This document shows, piece after piece, positions 15,774 through 24,283 of a DNA stretch of 32,040 nt. How positions within the stretch are numbered: position 1 is the first letter of the stretch; each line of letters begins with the position of its first letter. The translations under genes and the position numbers were made by a program. The stretch covers positions 1 through 32,040 of the forward strand of contig MOEB01000047.1 of the NCBI GenBank assembly GCA_001939945.1, in the 5' to 3' direction. A model generated the notes under the pieces. That model saw only the letters and a list, made by a program, of their open reading frames with translations. It searched no databases and was not told the origin of the DNA. This stretch comes from Aerophototrophica crusticola (GTDB taxonomy: Bacteria; Pseudomonadota; Alphaproteobacteria; Azospirillales; Azospirillaceae).

Positions 15774-16457
15774 TCAGGCGGATTTGGTGGGGATCTTCTG
15801 GTCCAGGATGTTCTGGCCGGTCTTGGCCCAGTCGGCGACGAACTGCGACAGGCCCTTGTCGGTCAGCGGGTGGTTGAACAGCTGCCGGATGACGGACGGC
15901 GGCATGGTCGCCACGTGGGCGCCCATCTTGGCCGACTCCACCACATGGGTGGGGTTCCGGACAGAGGCCACCAGCACCTCGGTGGTGAAGTGCGGGTAGG
16001 CGGCATAGATGGTGCAGATCTCCTCGATCAGGGCCAGGCCGTTCTGGCCGATGTCGTCCAGCCGGCCGACGAAGGGGGAGACGAAGGCGGCGCCGGCCTT
16101 GGCGGCCAGGATGGCCTGGGCGGCGCTGAAGCACAGGGTCACGTTCACCATTGTGCCCTCGTTCGCCAGGATGCGGCAGGTCTTCAGGCCGGCCGGCGTC
16201 AGCGGCACCTTCACCGCCACGTTCGGCGCGATGGTGGCCAGGTACCGGCCCTCCTTCAGCATGGGCTCGAACTCGGTGGAGGCGACCTCCGCGCTCACCG
16301 GGCCGGAGACCACGTCGCAGATCTCCGCCACCAGCTCCACGAAGTTGCGGCCCGCCTTGGCCACCAGGGAGGGGTTGGTGGTGACGCCGTCCAGCAGGCC
16401 GGTGGCGGCCAGGTCGCGGATCTCGGCGATATCGGCGGTGTCGACGAAGAACTTCAT
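15774..16457 (-). CDS. fsa: Fructose-6-phosphate aldolase / small transaldolase
   Basis: Class I aldolase of the FSA/TalC group, 227 residues, cytoplasmic. It either splits fructose 6-phosphate to dihydroxyacetone and glyceraldehyde 3-phosphate or acts as a small transaldolase in the pentose phosphate pathway; sequence alone does not decide this. The start [16 protein letters not shown] and [14 protein letters not shown] are family hallmarks. The Schiff-base lysine is K83 in VAVKVPLT, and [19 protein letters not shown] and [11 protein letters not shown] follow as expected. GAGGA precedes the ATG at 16457. It is the first gene of a probable unit with DUF484, 25 bases downstream. The gene divergent from it encodes an efflux pump and is probably unrelated. 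Confidence 0.92.
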   Translation of the reverse strand: MKFFVDTADIAEIRDLAATGLLDGVTTNPSLVAKAGRNFVELVAEICDVVSGPVSAEVASTEFEPMLKEGRYLATIAPNVAVKVPLTPAGLKTCRILANEGTMVNVTLCFSAAQAILAAKAGAAFVSPFVGRLDDIGQNGLALIEEICTIYAAYPHFTTEVLVASVRNPTHVVESAKMGAHVATMPPSVIRQLFNHPLTDKGLSQFVADWAKTGQNILDQKIPTKSA

Positions 16458-16724
16458 GGCTCGGGTCCTCGGGGCGAAGGGGGATTGGCCGGTGCTTTAC
16501 TCCCGTCCCCCGCCCCTGTCGAGCGCTGACCTTAGCCGAGCGGGGATGCGGGCGGAAGACGGGTGCCGCAGAAGCCACGCCCCCTGTGGCGCGCGGACGA
16601 CAGGGGGGTGCCCCGGAAGGGGGTTCCCGGCCTGCCCCGGCATGGCAGCCCCTCCCTGCGGACAGGTTACCCGCGGGGTCGCCGATGGCTAAATGCTGCT
16701 GCCACCGAAGCAACAGGATTTCCC

Positions 16725-17951
16725 ATGCCGGGACCGGACTTGTCTCAGGGCCAGACGGCCGATTCTTCCTTGGTGAAGGCCGGGATGGTTCCCTGGCTGA
16801 TCCCCGTGCTGGGACTGCTGACCATGTTCGGCCCCATGGCCATCGACATGTACCTTCCGGGCCTGCCCGCCATCGGCCGGGACTTCGGCGCCGACCAGGC
16901 GACGGTGCAGCTCACCCTGTCCTGGTTCCTGGTGGCCTTCGGCTTCGGCCAGCTCGCCTGGGGTCCCCTGGGCGACCGTTATGGCCGCAAGGCCCCGGCG
17001 GCGGCGGGCATCCTGCTGTTCGTGGGCGGAAGCGTGGGCTGCGCCCTGGCGGGCAGCGTGGTCGGGCTGGCCGGCTGGCGCTTCGTGCAGGGGCTGGGGG
17101 CGGGGGCGGCCCCGGTGCTGGCCCGCGCCATGGTGCGTGACAGCTTTGACAAGGACCGGGCCGCCAGCACCATGAGCCTGATGATGCTGGTCATGGGCAT
17201 CGCCCCCATGCTGGCCCCCCTGGCCGGCGGGCAGGTGCTGGCCCACAGCGGCTGGCGGACGATCTTCTGGGTGCTGGCCGGCTTCGGCCTGGTGGCGCTG
17301 GCCGGGCTGGCGACCCTGCGGGAGACGCTGCACCCCTCCCGGCGGGTGATGGGCGGCGGCGTGCAGGCTTTGCGCAGCTACCTGGCGCTGGCGCGGGACC
17401 GGCGGTTCCTGGGCTATGTGCTGTCCAGCGGCTTCGTCTTCGCCGGCATGTTCGCATACATCGCCGGCACGCCCTATGTGTATATCGAGTATTTCGGCGT
17501 GCCGCCGCAGCAATATGGCTTCCTGTTCGGGCTGAACGTGGTCGGCATGATGCTGGTGAACACGGTGAACAGCCGGCTTGTCCTGCGCCTGGGCACCGAC
17601 CCGTTGATGCGCGCCGGGACGGCGGTGGCGGCCAGCATGGGCTGCGTGCTGCTGGCGGCGGGCGCCAGCGGCGTCGGCGGCCTGTGGGGCATCGTGGTGC
17701 CCCTGGTCGGCTACCTGGGCATGACCGGGCTGGTGGGGGCCAACGGCATGGCCGGCGCCCTGGCCAGGGTGCCGGAGCGGGCAGGGGCGGCCTCTGCCCT
17801 GGCGGGCACGCTGCAACTGGGGCTGGGGGCGGGCACCGGCTGGCTGGTGGGCCACTTCGCCGACGGCACGCCCGTGCCCATGTGCGCCATCATCGCCGCC
17901 TGCGGCCTGCTGGCCCTGTGCATCAACCTGACCCTGGTGCGGCGGGCCTGA
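16725..17951 (+). CDS. Bcr/CflA family multidrug efflux MFS transporter
   Basis: Proton-driven exporter of the major facilitator superfamily, 408 residues with about twelve membrane helices, in the inner membrane. The start of the first helix with TMFGPMAIDMYLPGLPAI is typical of the Bcr/CflA group (DHA1 family), and the cytoplasmic motif A appears as GPLGDRYGRK after helix 2. A motif-C-like glycine/proline-rich helix, MGIAPMLAPLAGG, follows in helix 5. The frame is open from 16563, but the ATG at 16725 has AGGA at a spacing of 7 and the earlier part has no homology-like content. Bicyclomycin and chloramphenicol are substrates of well-known members; the substrate here is unknown. It is divergent from fsa and convergent with the lysE gene, with only 3 bases between the stop codons. 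Confidence 0.9.
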   Translation: MPGPDLSQGQTADSSLVKAGMVPWLIPVLGLLTMFGPMAIDMYLPGLPAIGRDFGADQATVQLTLSWFLVAFGFGQLAWGPLGDRYGRKAPAAAGILLFVGGSVGCALAGSVVGLAGWRFVQGLGAGAAPVLARAMVRDSFDKDRAASTMSLMMLVMGIAPMLAPLAGGQVLAHSGWRTIFWVLAGFGLVALAGLATLRETLHPSRRVMGGGVQALRSYLALARDRRFLGYVLSSGFVFAGMFAYIAGTPYVYIEYFGVPPQQYGFLFGLNVVGMMLVNTVNSRLVLRLGTDPLMRAGTAVAASMGCVLLAAGASGVGGLWGIVVPLVGYLGMTGLVGANGMAGALARVPERAGAASALAGTLQLGLGAGTGWLVGHFADGTPVPMCAIIAACGLLALCINLTLVRRA

Positions 17952-17954
17952 CCC

Positions 17955-18596
17955 TTACCCCGCCATCGGCCTCAGCCACAGCCCCGCCAGGGCCCACAGG
18001 CCCAGCGCCCCCAGCAGCACGCCGGTGCTCATGTTGATCCAGTGCACGGTCTTGGCCGTGACCCGGTGGCGCAGCAGGCTGATGCCGCCGCACAGGATGG
18101 ACCACCAGGCCAGCGACCCCAGCAGGATGCCCGCCACCAGGGTGGTGGCGTGCAGGGTGCTGTCCGTGGTGCCGAAGCCCACCACCACGGCGACGATGCC
18201 CAGGATGGTCACCGGGTTGGTGAAGGTCAGGGCGAAGCCGCTGGCCGTGGCGGCCACCAGGTTTCCGGGCTCCGGCACGGCGGCCAGGGGCTTGGGGTCG
18301 CGCAGGAAGCTGTGGATGGCCACGCCGATCAGGAACACGCCCCCCACCAGCCGCAGGGCGCCGATGTGGCCGGTGATCAGGTCCAGGATGGCGGTCACAC
18401 CAAAGGCGGCGATGGCGCTGAAGAAGGCGTCGGCCATGGCCGCCCCGATGCCCGTGGCGAAGCCGGCGGCCAGGCCCCGCTCCAGCGTCCGGCGGATGCA
18501 CAGCAGGCCGATGGGCCCCACCGGCGCGGCGATGACCACGCCCAGGATGATGCCCCGCCACAGCAGTCCCAGCTCTTCCAGCAAGCCCCACCCCAC
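17955..18596 (-). CDS. LysE family amino-acid exporter
   Basis: Inner-membrane translocator of the LysE/RhtB family, about 213 residues with six hydrophobic segments, exporting amino acids or similar metabolites. The first helix carries IILGVVIAAPVGPIGLLC, matching the family's conserved proline/glycine region, followed by the basic loop IRRTLERGLAAG. The start is uncertain: the frame stays open to 18710, which would overlap the divergent regulator gene, so a start inside is needed. I used GTG at 18596; TTG at 18584 is an alternative and no ATG fits. The adjacent divergent Lrp/AsnC regulator is the usual controller of LysE-type exporters. The gene ends 3 bases from the end of the MFS gene on the other strand. 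Confidence 0.86.
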   Translation of the reverse strand: MGWGLLEELGLLWRGIILGVVIAAPVGPIGLLCIRRTLERGLAAGFATGIGAAMADAFFSAIAAFGVTAILDLITGHIGALRLVGGVFLIGVAIHSFLRDPKPLAAVPEPGNLVAATASGFALTFTNPVTILGIVAVVVGFGTTDSTLHATTLVAGILLGSLAWWSILCGGISLLRHRVTAKTVHWINMSTGVLLGALGLWALAGLWLRPMAG

Positions 18597-18688
18597 CTTC
18601 CCGCACCGGTGCCGCGGCGCGAACCACCCCAACCGCACAGCCCTGACGGAATGGCGGAAATCCTTCGGCGCGGTTAGGATGCGCCGCC

Positions 18689-19168
18689 ATGACCGCACGC
18701 CCCACCCCACCGACCGACCTGCTGGACGAGATCGGCCGCAGGCTTCTGGCCGAGCTGCAGCGCGACGCCCGCCGCCCCTTCACCGACCTGGCCAGGCTGG
18801 TGGGGCTGACGCCGCCCGCCGTGGCCGAGCGCGTGCGCCGCATGGAGGTCGCGGGCCTGATACAGGGCTACCACGCCCAGGTCAACCGGGCGGCGCTGGG
18901 CTGGGGCCTGACCGCCTTCGTCGGCATCCGCGCCTTCCCCGGCCAGGACGCCGCCATCGAGTCCTTCGCCGCGGAGGTGCCTGAGGTGCTGGAGTGCCAT
19001 GAGGTGACGGGGGAGGACAGCTACCTGCTGAAGCTGGCCGCCGGCGACGTCCGCCACCTGGACCGGATCATCACCGCCCTGGCCCCCTTGGGCTCCACCC
19101 GCTCAGTCCTGGTGCTGAGCACGAAGGTGGCGGGGAAGGTTGTAGAGGGAAACCCGGTCCTGTCGTAA
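18689..19168 (+). CDS. Lrp/AsnC family transcriptional regulator
   Basis: Feast/famine regulator of 159 residues that binds DNA and senses an amino acid. The N-terminal helix-turn-helix (about 31-53) reads FTDLARLVGLTPPAVAERVRR and is followed by the recognition-linker GLIQGYHAQVN. The RAM ligand-binding domain (about 75-150) contains VLECHEVTGEDSYLLKL, its usual central motif. AGGA lies about 9 bases before the ATG. The lysE gene is divergent across 92 bases, so the regulator most likely controls that exporter and itself from the shared region. A small unknown gene and a YddG-like exporter follow on the same strand and may belong to its regulon. The effector amino acid cannot be deduced. Confidence 0.9.
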   Translation: MTARPTPPTDLLDEIGRRLLAELQRDARRPFTDLARLVGLTPPAVAERVRRMEVAGLIQGYHAQVNRAALGWGLTAFVGIRAFPGQDAAIESFAAEVPEVLECHEVTGEDSYLLKLAAGDVRHLDRIITALAPLGSTRSVLVLSTKVAGKVVEGNPVLS

Positions 19169-19196
19169 GATGCGGCCTCGAAACTTGGGGGCCATG

Positions 19197-19400
19197 ATGG
19201 ACCGCGAGAGACTGCCAGAAGAAGGCGAGACGGAAGCAGGACGGTATCTCGCCGCTCGGGCCATGATCCAGATCCAGGCCGAGGCCGAAGCATATCTTGC
19301 GGCTCGTGCCGCCCGGGTGCCTCGCGGCCGCGCCCTGGAAATCCTGGCCCGGGCCGGTACCCAGGAACCCATTCCCGAAGATCGGTTCGACGGGAATTGA
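19197..19400 (+). CDS. Small hypothetical protein
   Basis: A 67-residue, mostly helical and charged protein that I do not recognise. It is rich in alanine, glutamate and arginine, with AGRYLAARAMIQIQAEAEAYLA in the middle and GRALEILARAGTQEPIPEDR near the end. The ATG at 19197 has GGGGG five bases before it; an ATG one codon earlier (19194) is too close to that site. It starts 28 bases after the regulator gene, and its TGA overlaps the TTG start of the exporter gene (TTGA), so the three genes are probably one transcript. Real coding is supported mainly by this packing and by normal codon use; function is unknown. Confidence 0.6.
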   Translation: MDRERLPEEGETEAGRYLAARAMIQIQAEAEAYLAARAARVPRGRALEILARAGTQEPIPEDRFDGN

Positions 19401-20290
19401 CCGCCGCCACCCTTGACCACCCCGCCGTCCGCCGGGCCACGCTGGTGGGGGCGTCGGCCATCCTGATGTGGGCGACGCTGGCGCTGCTGGCGGACCTGGC
19501 CGGGCCGGTGCCGCCCTTCCTGCTGGTGGCCCTGTCCTTCGGGGTGGGGGGTGTCACGGGGCTGGCCGTGCTGCTGGCCCGCGGCGGCGCGCCCTTCGCC
19601 GCGATGCGCCAGCCGCCCAAGGTCTGGCTGCTGGGGGTGGGTGGGCTGTTCGGCTACCATTTCCTCTATTTCCTGGCGCTCCAGACCGCCCCGGCGGTGG
19701 AAGCCAACCTGGTGAACTACCTGTGGCCGCTGCTGATCGTCGTCTTCGCCGGCTTCCTGCCGGGGGAGCGGCTGGGCAAGGCGCAGTTGCTGGGTGCGGC
19801 CGCCGGGCTGGCGGGCACGGCGCTGCTGGTCACGGGCGGGCAGGGGCTCCAGGTCCGGGCCGAGTACCTGACCGGCTACCTTGCGGCGTTGGCCTGCGCC
19901 ATCACCTGGGCCGGCTATTCCGTCCTGTCCCGCCGGGTGGGTCATGTGCCGACGGAGGCGGTGGCTTTCTTCATCCTGGCCACCGCGGCCCTGGCCTTCC
20001 TCTGCCACCTGGCGCTGGAGCCGTGGGGGAGCTGGCCGCGGGGCACGGCCTGGCTGGCGATCGTCGCCATGGGGCTGGGGCCCGTGGGGGCCGCCTTTTT
20101 CGTCTGGGACCATGGGGTGAAGCGGGGCGACATCCAGACCCTGGGCGCCATCAGCTATGCCACGCCCCTGATGTCCACCGCCCTGCTGCTGCTGGCCGGC
20201 CGCGGGGCGTTGAGCTGGACCCTGGCCGCCGCCGCGGCCTTGATCGTCGGCGGGGCGGTGATCGCGGGGCGGGGGTTGGGCAAGCGATAA
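19397..20290 (+). CDS. DMT family transporter, YddG-like
   Basis: EamA-domain exporter of 297 residues with about ten hydrophobic helices. The first helix RRATLVGASAILMWATLALLADL and the later GYHFLYFLALQTAPAVEANLVNYLWPLL segment are close in pattern to the aromatic amino acid exporter YddG, so amino-acid export is a reasonable inference. The start is TTG at 19397, whose last two bases overlap the TGA of the small gene upstream; there is no good Shine-Dalgarno, which suggests translational coupling. A GTG further in would cut the first helix, so it was rejected. The gene is convergent with the methyltransferase gene with only two bases between stop codons. Its position in a unit with a Lrp/AsnC regulator fits an amino-acid substrate. 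Confidence 0.87.
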   Translation: MTAATLDHPAVRRATLVGASAILMWATLALLADLAGPVPPFLLVALSFGVGGVTGLAVLLARGGAPFAAMRQPPKVWLLGVGGLFGYHFLYFLALQTAPAVEANLVNYLWPLLIVVFAGFLPGERLGKAQLLGAAAGLAGTALLVTGGQGLQVRAEYLTGYLAALACAITWAGYSVLSRRVGHVPTEAVAFFILATAALAFLCHLALEPWGSWPRGTAWLAIVAMGLGPVGAAFFVWDHGVKRGDIQTLGAISYATPLMSTALLLLAGRGALSWTLAAAAALIVGGAVIAGRGLGKR

Positions 20291-20292
20291 GC

Positions 20293-21054
20293 CTAACCCT
20301 CTTTCCCCTCGCCCCGCTCCGCCGCCAGGCGGCCGAAGGCGGGTTGGGCGGAGGGGGACAGCAGGCCGGAGCGCTTGCGCGCCTTGGCCTTCCCGGCGTT
20401 GGCGTAGATCTGCTTCGACGCCTCGATCATGTTCACGCCGGCGATGGCCTTGAACCAGCGCTCCCCCACCTCCTCGATCGGCCCCGCGCTGGCCAGGAAG
20501 AAGCGGGAGCTGGTGGGCGGGATGAACAGGGCGCAGGCCTCCCGCTCCGGCACGAACAGGTTGGCCCGCAGCGTGCGCTTGAGCTGGGACGGGGAGAAGG
20601 GGCTGCCATGGCCGAAGGGGGTCCGGTCCGACCGGGCCCAGATGCCGCGCCGGTTGGGCGCCACCACGATCAGCCGCCCGCCGCCGGCCAGCACGCGCCA
20701 GACCTCCCGCATCATCGGGCGCAGCTCCTCCGTGCATTCCAGCCCGTGGACCAGCAGCACCCGGTCGATGGACATGTCGGGGAAGGGCAGTTCCGATTCC
20801 TCCCCCAGCGCCACCAGCCCCGGCCCTTCCGGCGGCCAGAAGGTGACGCCCTGGCTGGCCGGCATGACCGCCACCACCCGCTCCGCCTCCTCCCGAAAGG
20901 GGCGCAGATAGGGCGTCGCGTACCCAAGCCCCAGCACCCGCATGCCCGTGACATCAGGCCAGAGCTGCCGGATGCGCCGCCGGATCAGGCGGCGCACCAC
21001 CTGTCCCAGGCTGCCCTGGTAGAACTCCCTGAGGTCGAGGACATCGCTGTACAT
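20293..21054 (-). CDS. Class I SAM-dependent methyltransferase
   Basis: A 253-residue methyltransferase-domain protein. The SAM-binding region begins with TGMRVLGLGYATPYLRPF (about 36-53), where the usual glycine-rich loop is GLGY, and continues with SELPFPDMSIDRVLLVHGLE (about 87-106), a motif II-like acidic segment, then EVWRVLAGGGRLIVVAPNRRG. This pattern (WRVLAGGGRL, NRRGIWAR) belongs to the Methyltransf_11-type proteins of Alphaproteobacteria often found near glyoxalase genes; none is seen here. The C-terminal tail is basic (KQIYANAGKAKARKRSG). The frame is open to 21387, but the ATG at 21054 begins the conserved YSDVLDLREFYQGSLGQ segment. Substrate unknown. It is divergent from the radical SAM gene. 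Confidence 0.85.
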   Translation of the reverse strand: MYSDVLDLREFYQGSLGQVVRRLIRRRIRQLWPDVTGMRVLGLGYATPYLRPFREEAERVVAVMPASQGVTFWPPEGPGLVALGEESELPFPDMSIDRVLLVHGLECTEELRPMMREVWRVLAGGGRLIVVAPNRRGIWARSDRTPFGHGSPFSPSQLKRTLRANLFVPEREACALFIPPTSSRFFLASAGPIEEVGERWFKAIAGVNMIEASKQIYANAGKAKARKRSGLLSPSAQPAFGRLAAERGEGKEG

Positions 21055-21220
21055 GGCACCCAAGCTAGCATGTTTCCGGCGTGGGCCAAGCCGTGGCTGA
21101 GGGGTGGTTCCAGGACCCGGGGTGAAGGCACCCCCTTCACGACCCGGTGAGGGCGCACGGGAGGGGGATGCTTTACGCTCCGGGCCGTTTATGTTGCTGT
21201 TGAGGTTCCCCGATGGACGT

Positions 21221-22195
21221 ATGCCCGCGCTGATGACCCTGGCCGCCCCCGCCCCCCTCGCGCTGAAGCCCCTGGACCCCGCCAAGTTCCGCGACGCGGA
21301 CCGCACCGCCAAGGGGGAACCCCGCGCCAGGGTGGCCCTGAAACGGCTGGAGACGCTGTGGGTCAACACGGGCACCCTGTGCAACATTACCTGCCTGAAC
21401 TGCTATATCGAATCGAGCCCGAAGAACGACCGTCTCGCCTATATCAGCCGGGCGGAGGTGAAGGCCTACCTGGATGAGATCGCGGCCCAGGGCCTGGGCA
21501 CGCGGGAGATCGGCCTGACAGGCGGCGAGCCCTTCATGAACCCGGATGTCCTGGGGATCCTCGAGGACTGCCTGTCCGGCGGCTTCCGCACCCTGGTGCT
21601 GACCAACGCCATGCGCCCCATGCAGCGCCATGCCAAGGCGTTGCTGGCGTTGAGGGAGCGGTATGGCGACCAGCTCGCGCTGCGCGTCTCCATCGATCAT
21701 TACGGCCCCGCCGTGCATGAGGCGGAGCGTGGCCCCCGCACCTGGGAACCGCTGATGAAGGGGCTGCGCTGGCTGGGCCAGCACGGCTTCAACCTGGCCG
21801 TGGCCGGCCGCAAGCTGTCGGGGGAGGCGGAAGGCGCCATGCGCGCCGGCTATGCCCGCCTGTTCGCCGAGCTGGGCATCCCCCTGGACACCCAGGACCC
21901 CAGCCGCCTCGTCCTGTTCCCGGAGATGGATGAGCGGGTGGACGTGCCGGAGGTCAGCACCGGCTGCTGGGCCATCCTGGACAAGCACCCGGACCAGATG
22001 ATGTGCGCCAGCAGCCGCATGGTGGTGAAGCGCAAGGGGGCGGACGGGCCCGCCGTCGTCGCCTGCACCCTGCTGCCCTATGACCCGCGGTTCGAGCTGG
22101 GCGGCACCCTGGCCGACAGCCGGAAGGTCGTGCCCCTGAACCACCCCCACTGCGCCAAGTTCTGCGTGCTGGGCGGGGCGAGCTGTTCGGCGTGA
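21221..22195 (+). CDS. Radical SAM protein with C-terminal cysteine cluster
   Basis: Radical SAM enzyme of about 324 residues, substrate unknown. The [4Fe-4S] motif CNITCLNC (C54, C58, C61) binds the cluster that cleaves S-adenosylmethionine, and GLTGGEPFMNPD is the family's SAM-binding GGE motif. The C-terminal third has further cysteines (TGCW, MMCASS, VACTLL, HCAKFCVLGGASCSA), a pattern that could hold an auxiliary Fe-S cluster as in SPASM-type proteins. The start is uncertain: in-frame ATGs occur at 21191, 21221 and 21233, none with a strong Shine-Dalgarno; 21221 is a compromise. The gene stands alone, divergent from a methyltransferase gene, without a visible precursor peptide. MoaA/PqqE-like naming would be too specific. 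Confidence 0.82.
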   Translation: MPALMTLAAPAPLALKPLDPAKFRDADRTAKGEPRARVALKRLETLWVNTGTLCNITCLNCYIESSPKNDRLAYISRAEVKAYLDEIAAQGLGTREIGLTGGEPFMNPDVLGILEDCLSGGFRTLVLTNAMRPMQRHAKALLALRERYGDQLALRVSIDHYGPAVHEAERGPRTWEPLMKGLRWLGQHGFNLAVAGRKLSGEAEGAMRAGYARLFAELGIPLDTQDPSRLVLFPEMDERVDVPEVSTGCWAILDKHPDQMMCASSRMVVKRKGADGPAVVACTLLPYDPRFELGGTLADSRKVVPLNHPHCAKFCVLGGASCSA

Positions 22196-22203
22196 CCCCT
22201 GTT

Positions 22204-22391
22204 CCTTCTCCCTGGGGAGAAGGCGGCGTGTAAGCGCCGGATGAGGGGGACGGGTTCTTCGAAACCTCCCCCTCTCCCCACCGGGGAGAGGGTTGGGGTG
22301 AGGGGGGCCGGGAGCAGAGCCAGGGTCAGTCCTTACGCCCACCTCCCTCACCCGCCTCGCTGCGCGAGGCACCCTCTCCCCAGGGAGAGGG
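22204..22391. repeat. Cluster of GAGAGGG-type hairpins between convergent genes
   Basis: Three related palindromes: CCTTCTCCC/GGGAGAAGG (22204-22212, 22215-22223), CCCTCTCCCC/GGGGAGAGGG (22270-22279, 22283-22292) and CCCTCTCCC/GGGAGAGGG (22372-22380, 22383-22391). A fourth hairpin, GCCTCG/CGAGGC (22354-22359, 22365-22370), lies before the last. Repeats of this CCCTCTCCCC type are common between genes of GC-rich Proteobacteria. Here they fill the gap between the radical SAM and chemoreceptor stop codons and could end transcription from both sides. Confidence 0.75.
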
Positions 22392-22401
22392 AACCCTGGC
22401 A

Positions 22402-24090
22402 TCACCCCGCCCGCACCCGCGCCACGAAGCCCTCGACCTGGTTCCGCAGCACGCCCGATTCCTCCACCAGTTCGTTGGCGGCGGCCAGCACGTCGCCGGC
22501 CATGGTGCCGGTTTCGGCCGCGGCGCGGGTGACGTCGCCGATGGTGCCGCTGACGTCGTTGGTGCCCGCGGCGGCCTGGGCCACGCTCTGGGCGATCTCG
22601 CTGGTGGCGGCGCCCTGCTGTTCGACCGCGGCGGCGATGGTGGTCACGATCTCGTTGATCCGGCCGATGGTGCCGCCCACGCCGCGGATGGCCTCGGCGG
22701 CGCTGCCGGCGGCGGCTTGCATCTCCCCGATCTGGCCGCCGATCTCCTCCGTGGCCTTGGCGGTCTGGGTGGCCAGGGCCTTGACCTCTTGCGCCACCAC
22801 GGCGAAGCCGCGCCCCGCCTCGCCGGCCCGGGCCGCCTCGATGGTGGCGTTCAGGGCCAGCAGGTTGGTCTGGCTGGCGATGTCGTTGATCAGGCGGACG
22901 ATTTCCCCGATCCGGCTGGCGGCCTCCACAAGGCCCGTGACGGTCTGGTTGGATCGGGCGGCCTCGTTCACCGCCTCCGTGGCGATGCGGCTGCTCTCCG
23001 CTACCCGGCGGGCGATCTCATGGATGCTGGCTGACAGCTCCTCCGCCGCCGCGGCCACGGTGTTGACGTTCTGGGCCGCCTGCTCGGCAGAGCTGGCCAC
23101 GGCGGCGGACTGGCGGTTGGTGTGCTCCGCCACCCCGGTCAGCCCCTGGGCCGTGCCACGCATCCGTTCCGCCGCCTGGGCCACGGACCGCACCACCTCG
23201 TCCATGCTGGCCTCGAACTCGTCCGCCAGCCGGCGCAGGGCGGCGCGCTTGTCGGCCTCCGCCTGGGCCTTCATGGCCTCCTGCTCCGACCGCATGCGGT
23301 CGGCGTCGCGCATGTTCTGCTGGAACACCGCCAGGGCACGGGCGTTGGCGCCGATCTCATCCTTGCGCTCGCCGCCGGTGACGGCCACGTCCAGATTGCC
23401 GTCGGCCAGGGCGGTCATGGAGCGCACCAGCCGCTTCAGCGGCCGGGACACGCCCACATGGGTCAGCCACAGGGCCAGCGCCAGGAACAGGGCCGTGCCG
23501 GTCAGCCCCACCGTCAGGGTCACCCGCAGGGCGTCGTCATAGAGCGAGGCGGCGGCCGCGTTCTCCTCCGCCGTCCGCTTCTCCAGCTCCCGGGTCAGGC
23601 CGGCCAGCTTGTCCAGCCCGTCGGTCATCTTCGGGTCGGCCACATCCACCAGCTCGCGGCCGGCCTCCTGGCCCTTTCCGGCCATGGCCAGCTGGCGGGC
23701 CTTCTCGATGATGGCCAGAAGCTCGGTAAAGTCGCCGCGCGCGCTGTCCAGGTCGTTCTTGAACTCAGGGACCAGCTGCTCCACCGTCGCCAGCTGCTTG
23801 GTCAGCCCCTCTGCCGTGACGCCGATCTCATCCTTCAGCCCCTCCAGGATGAAACTGTCCGATTCGGCGAGCATCAGGTAGGCGGTGCGGCCGATGGTGG
23901 ACACGGCCTCGTTGGCGCGCAGGATGGCCTGGGTGGCGGTGACCTCCTCGGCGATCAGTCCCTGATACTCGTCGCCGACGGTCCGCATCTGCGACAGCGC
24001 ATACAGGGAGGTGCCGACTGTCAGGCCCCCCATCAGCACGAGGGGGATCAGAAGCTTCTGCACGATCGGCAGATTCTTGAACGCCTGCAT
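22402..24090 (-). CDS. Transmembrane methyl-accepting chemotaxis protein
   Basis: Membrane chemoreceptor of 562 residues. A first membrane helix (about 12-33) leads to a periplasmic helical sensor domain (34-188) of the four-helix-bundle type, then a second membrane helix (190-210), a HAMP domain (211-263) starting [18 protein letters not shown], and the long cytoplasmic signalling coiled coil. The conserved tip (about 402-440) includes [20 protein letters not shown] and [13 protein letters not shown]. The C-terminus FVARVRAG lacks a CheR-docking NWETF pentapeptide. GGGGAGG lies five bases before the ATG at 24090. No che genes are near, so it would feed an array encoded elsewhere. The ligand is unknown. 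The gene lies downstream of the pheT terminator and appears to be transcribed on its own. Confidence 0.93.
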   Translation of the reverse strand: MQAFKNLPIVQKLLIPLVLMGGLTVGTSLYALSQMRTVGDEYQGLIAEEVTATQAILRANEAVSTIGRTAYLMLAESDSFILEGLKDEIGVTAEGLTKQLATVEQLVPEFKNDLDSARGDFTELLAIIEKARQLAMAGKGQEAGRELVDVADPKMTDGLDKLAGLTRELEKRTAEENAAAASLYDDALRVTLTVGLTGTALFLALALWLTHVGVSRPLKRLVRSMTALADGNLDVAVTGGERKDEIGANARALAVFQQNMRDADRMRSEQEAMKAQAEADKRAALRRLADEFEASMDEVVRSVAQAAERMRGTAQGLTGVAEHTNRQSAAVASSAEQAAQNVNTVAAAAEELSASIHEIARRVAESSRIATEAVNEAARSNQTVTGLVEAASRIGEIVRLINDIASQTNLLALNATIEAARAGEAGRGFAVVAQEVKALATQTAKATEEIGGQIGEMQAAAGSAAEAIRGVGGTIGRINEIVTTIAAAVEQQGAATSEIAQSVAQAAAGTNDVSGTIGDVTRAAAETGTMAGDVLAAANELVEESGVLRNQVEGFVARVRAG

Positions 24091-24196
24091 GTCGCCTCCC
24101 CGGTGGACCTTCCACTGGCCCGCACGGTAGCCAGCTATCCTTTATGGTTTCCTACAATGTGGTGGAACTCCCTGCACCGTCGCAAGGGGCGAAGCA

Positions 24197-24231
24197 AATC
24201 GGCGCCACCGAATTATCCGGTGGCGCCGATT
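24197..24231 (-). terminator. Intrinsic terminator of the pheST unit
   Basis: Perfect 14-bp arms AATCGGCGCCACCG and CGGTGGCGCCGATT (24197-24210, 24218-24231) with a 7-base AT-rich loop, about 50 bases after the pheT stop codon. On the minus strand the stem is followed by TGCTT, a weak T tract. Confidence 0.75.
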
Positions 24232-24283
24232 CTTGTGCCCGACGGGACACACGCAATAATGGATAGGCCGTAACGTGCATCGG

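Noticed and set aside
21076-21101. A fourth copy of the multi-hairpin repeat upstream of the methyltransferase
   Set aside because: Only the short stretch GGCCAAGCCG followed by CTGAGG resembles the element; the hairpins HP2 to HP4 are absent, so chance or a remnant cannot be told apart.
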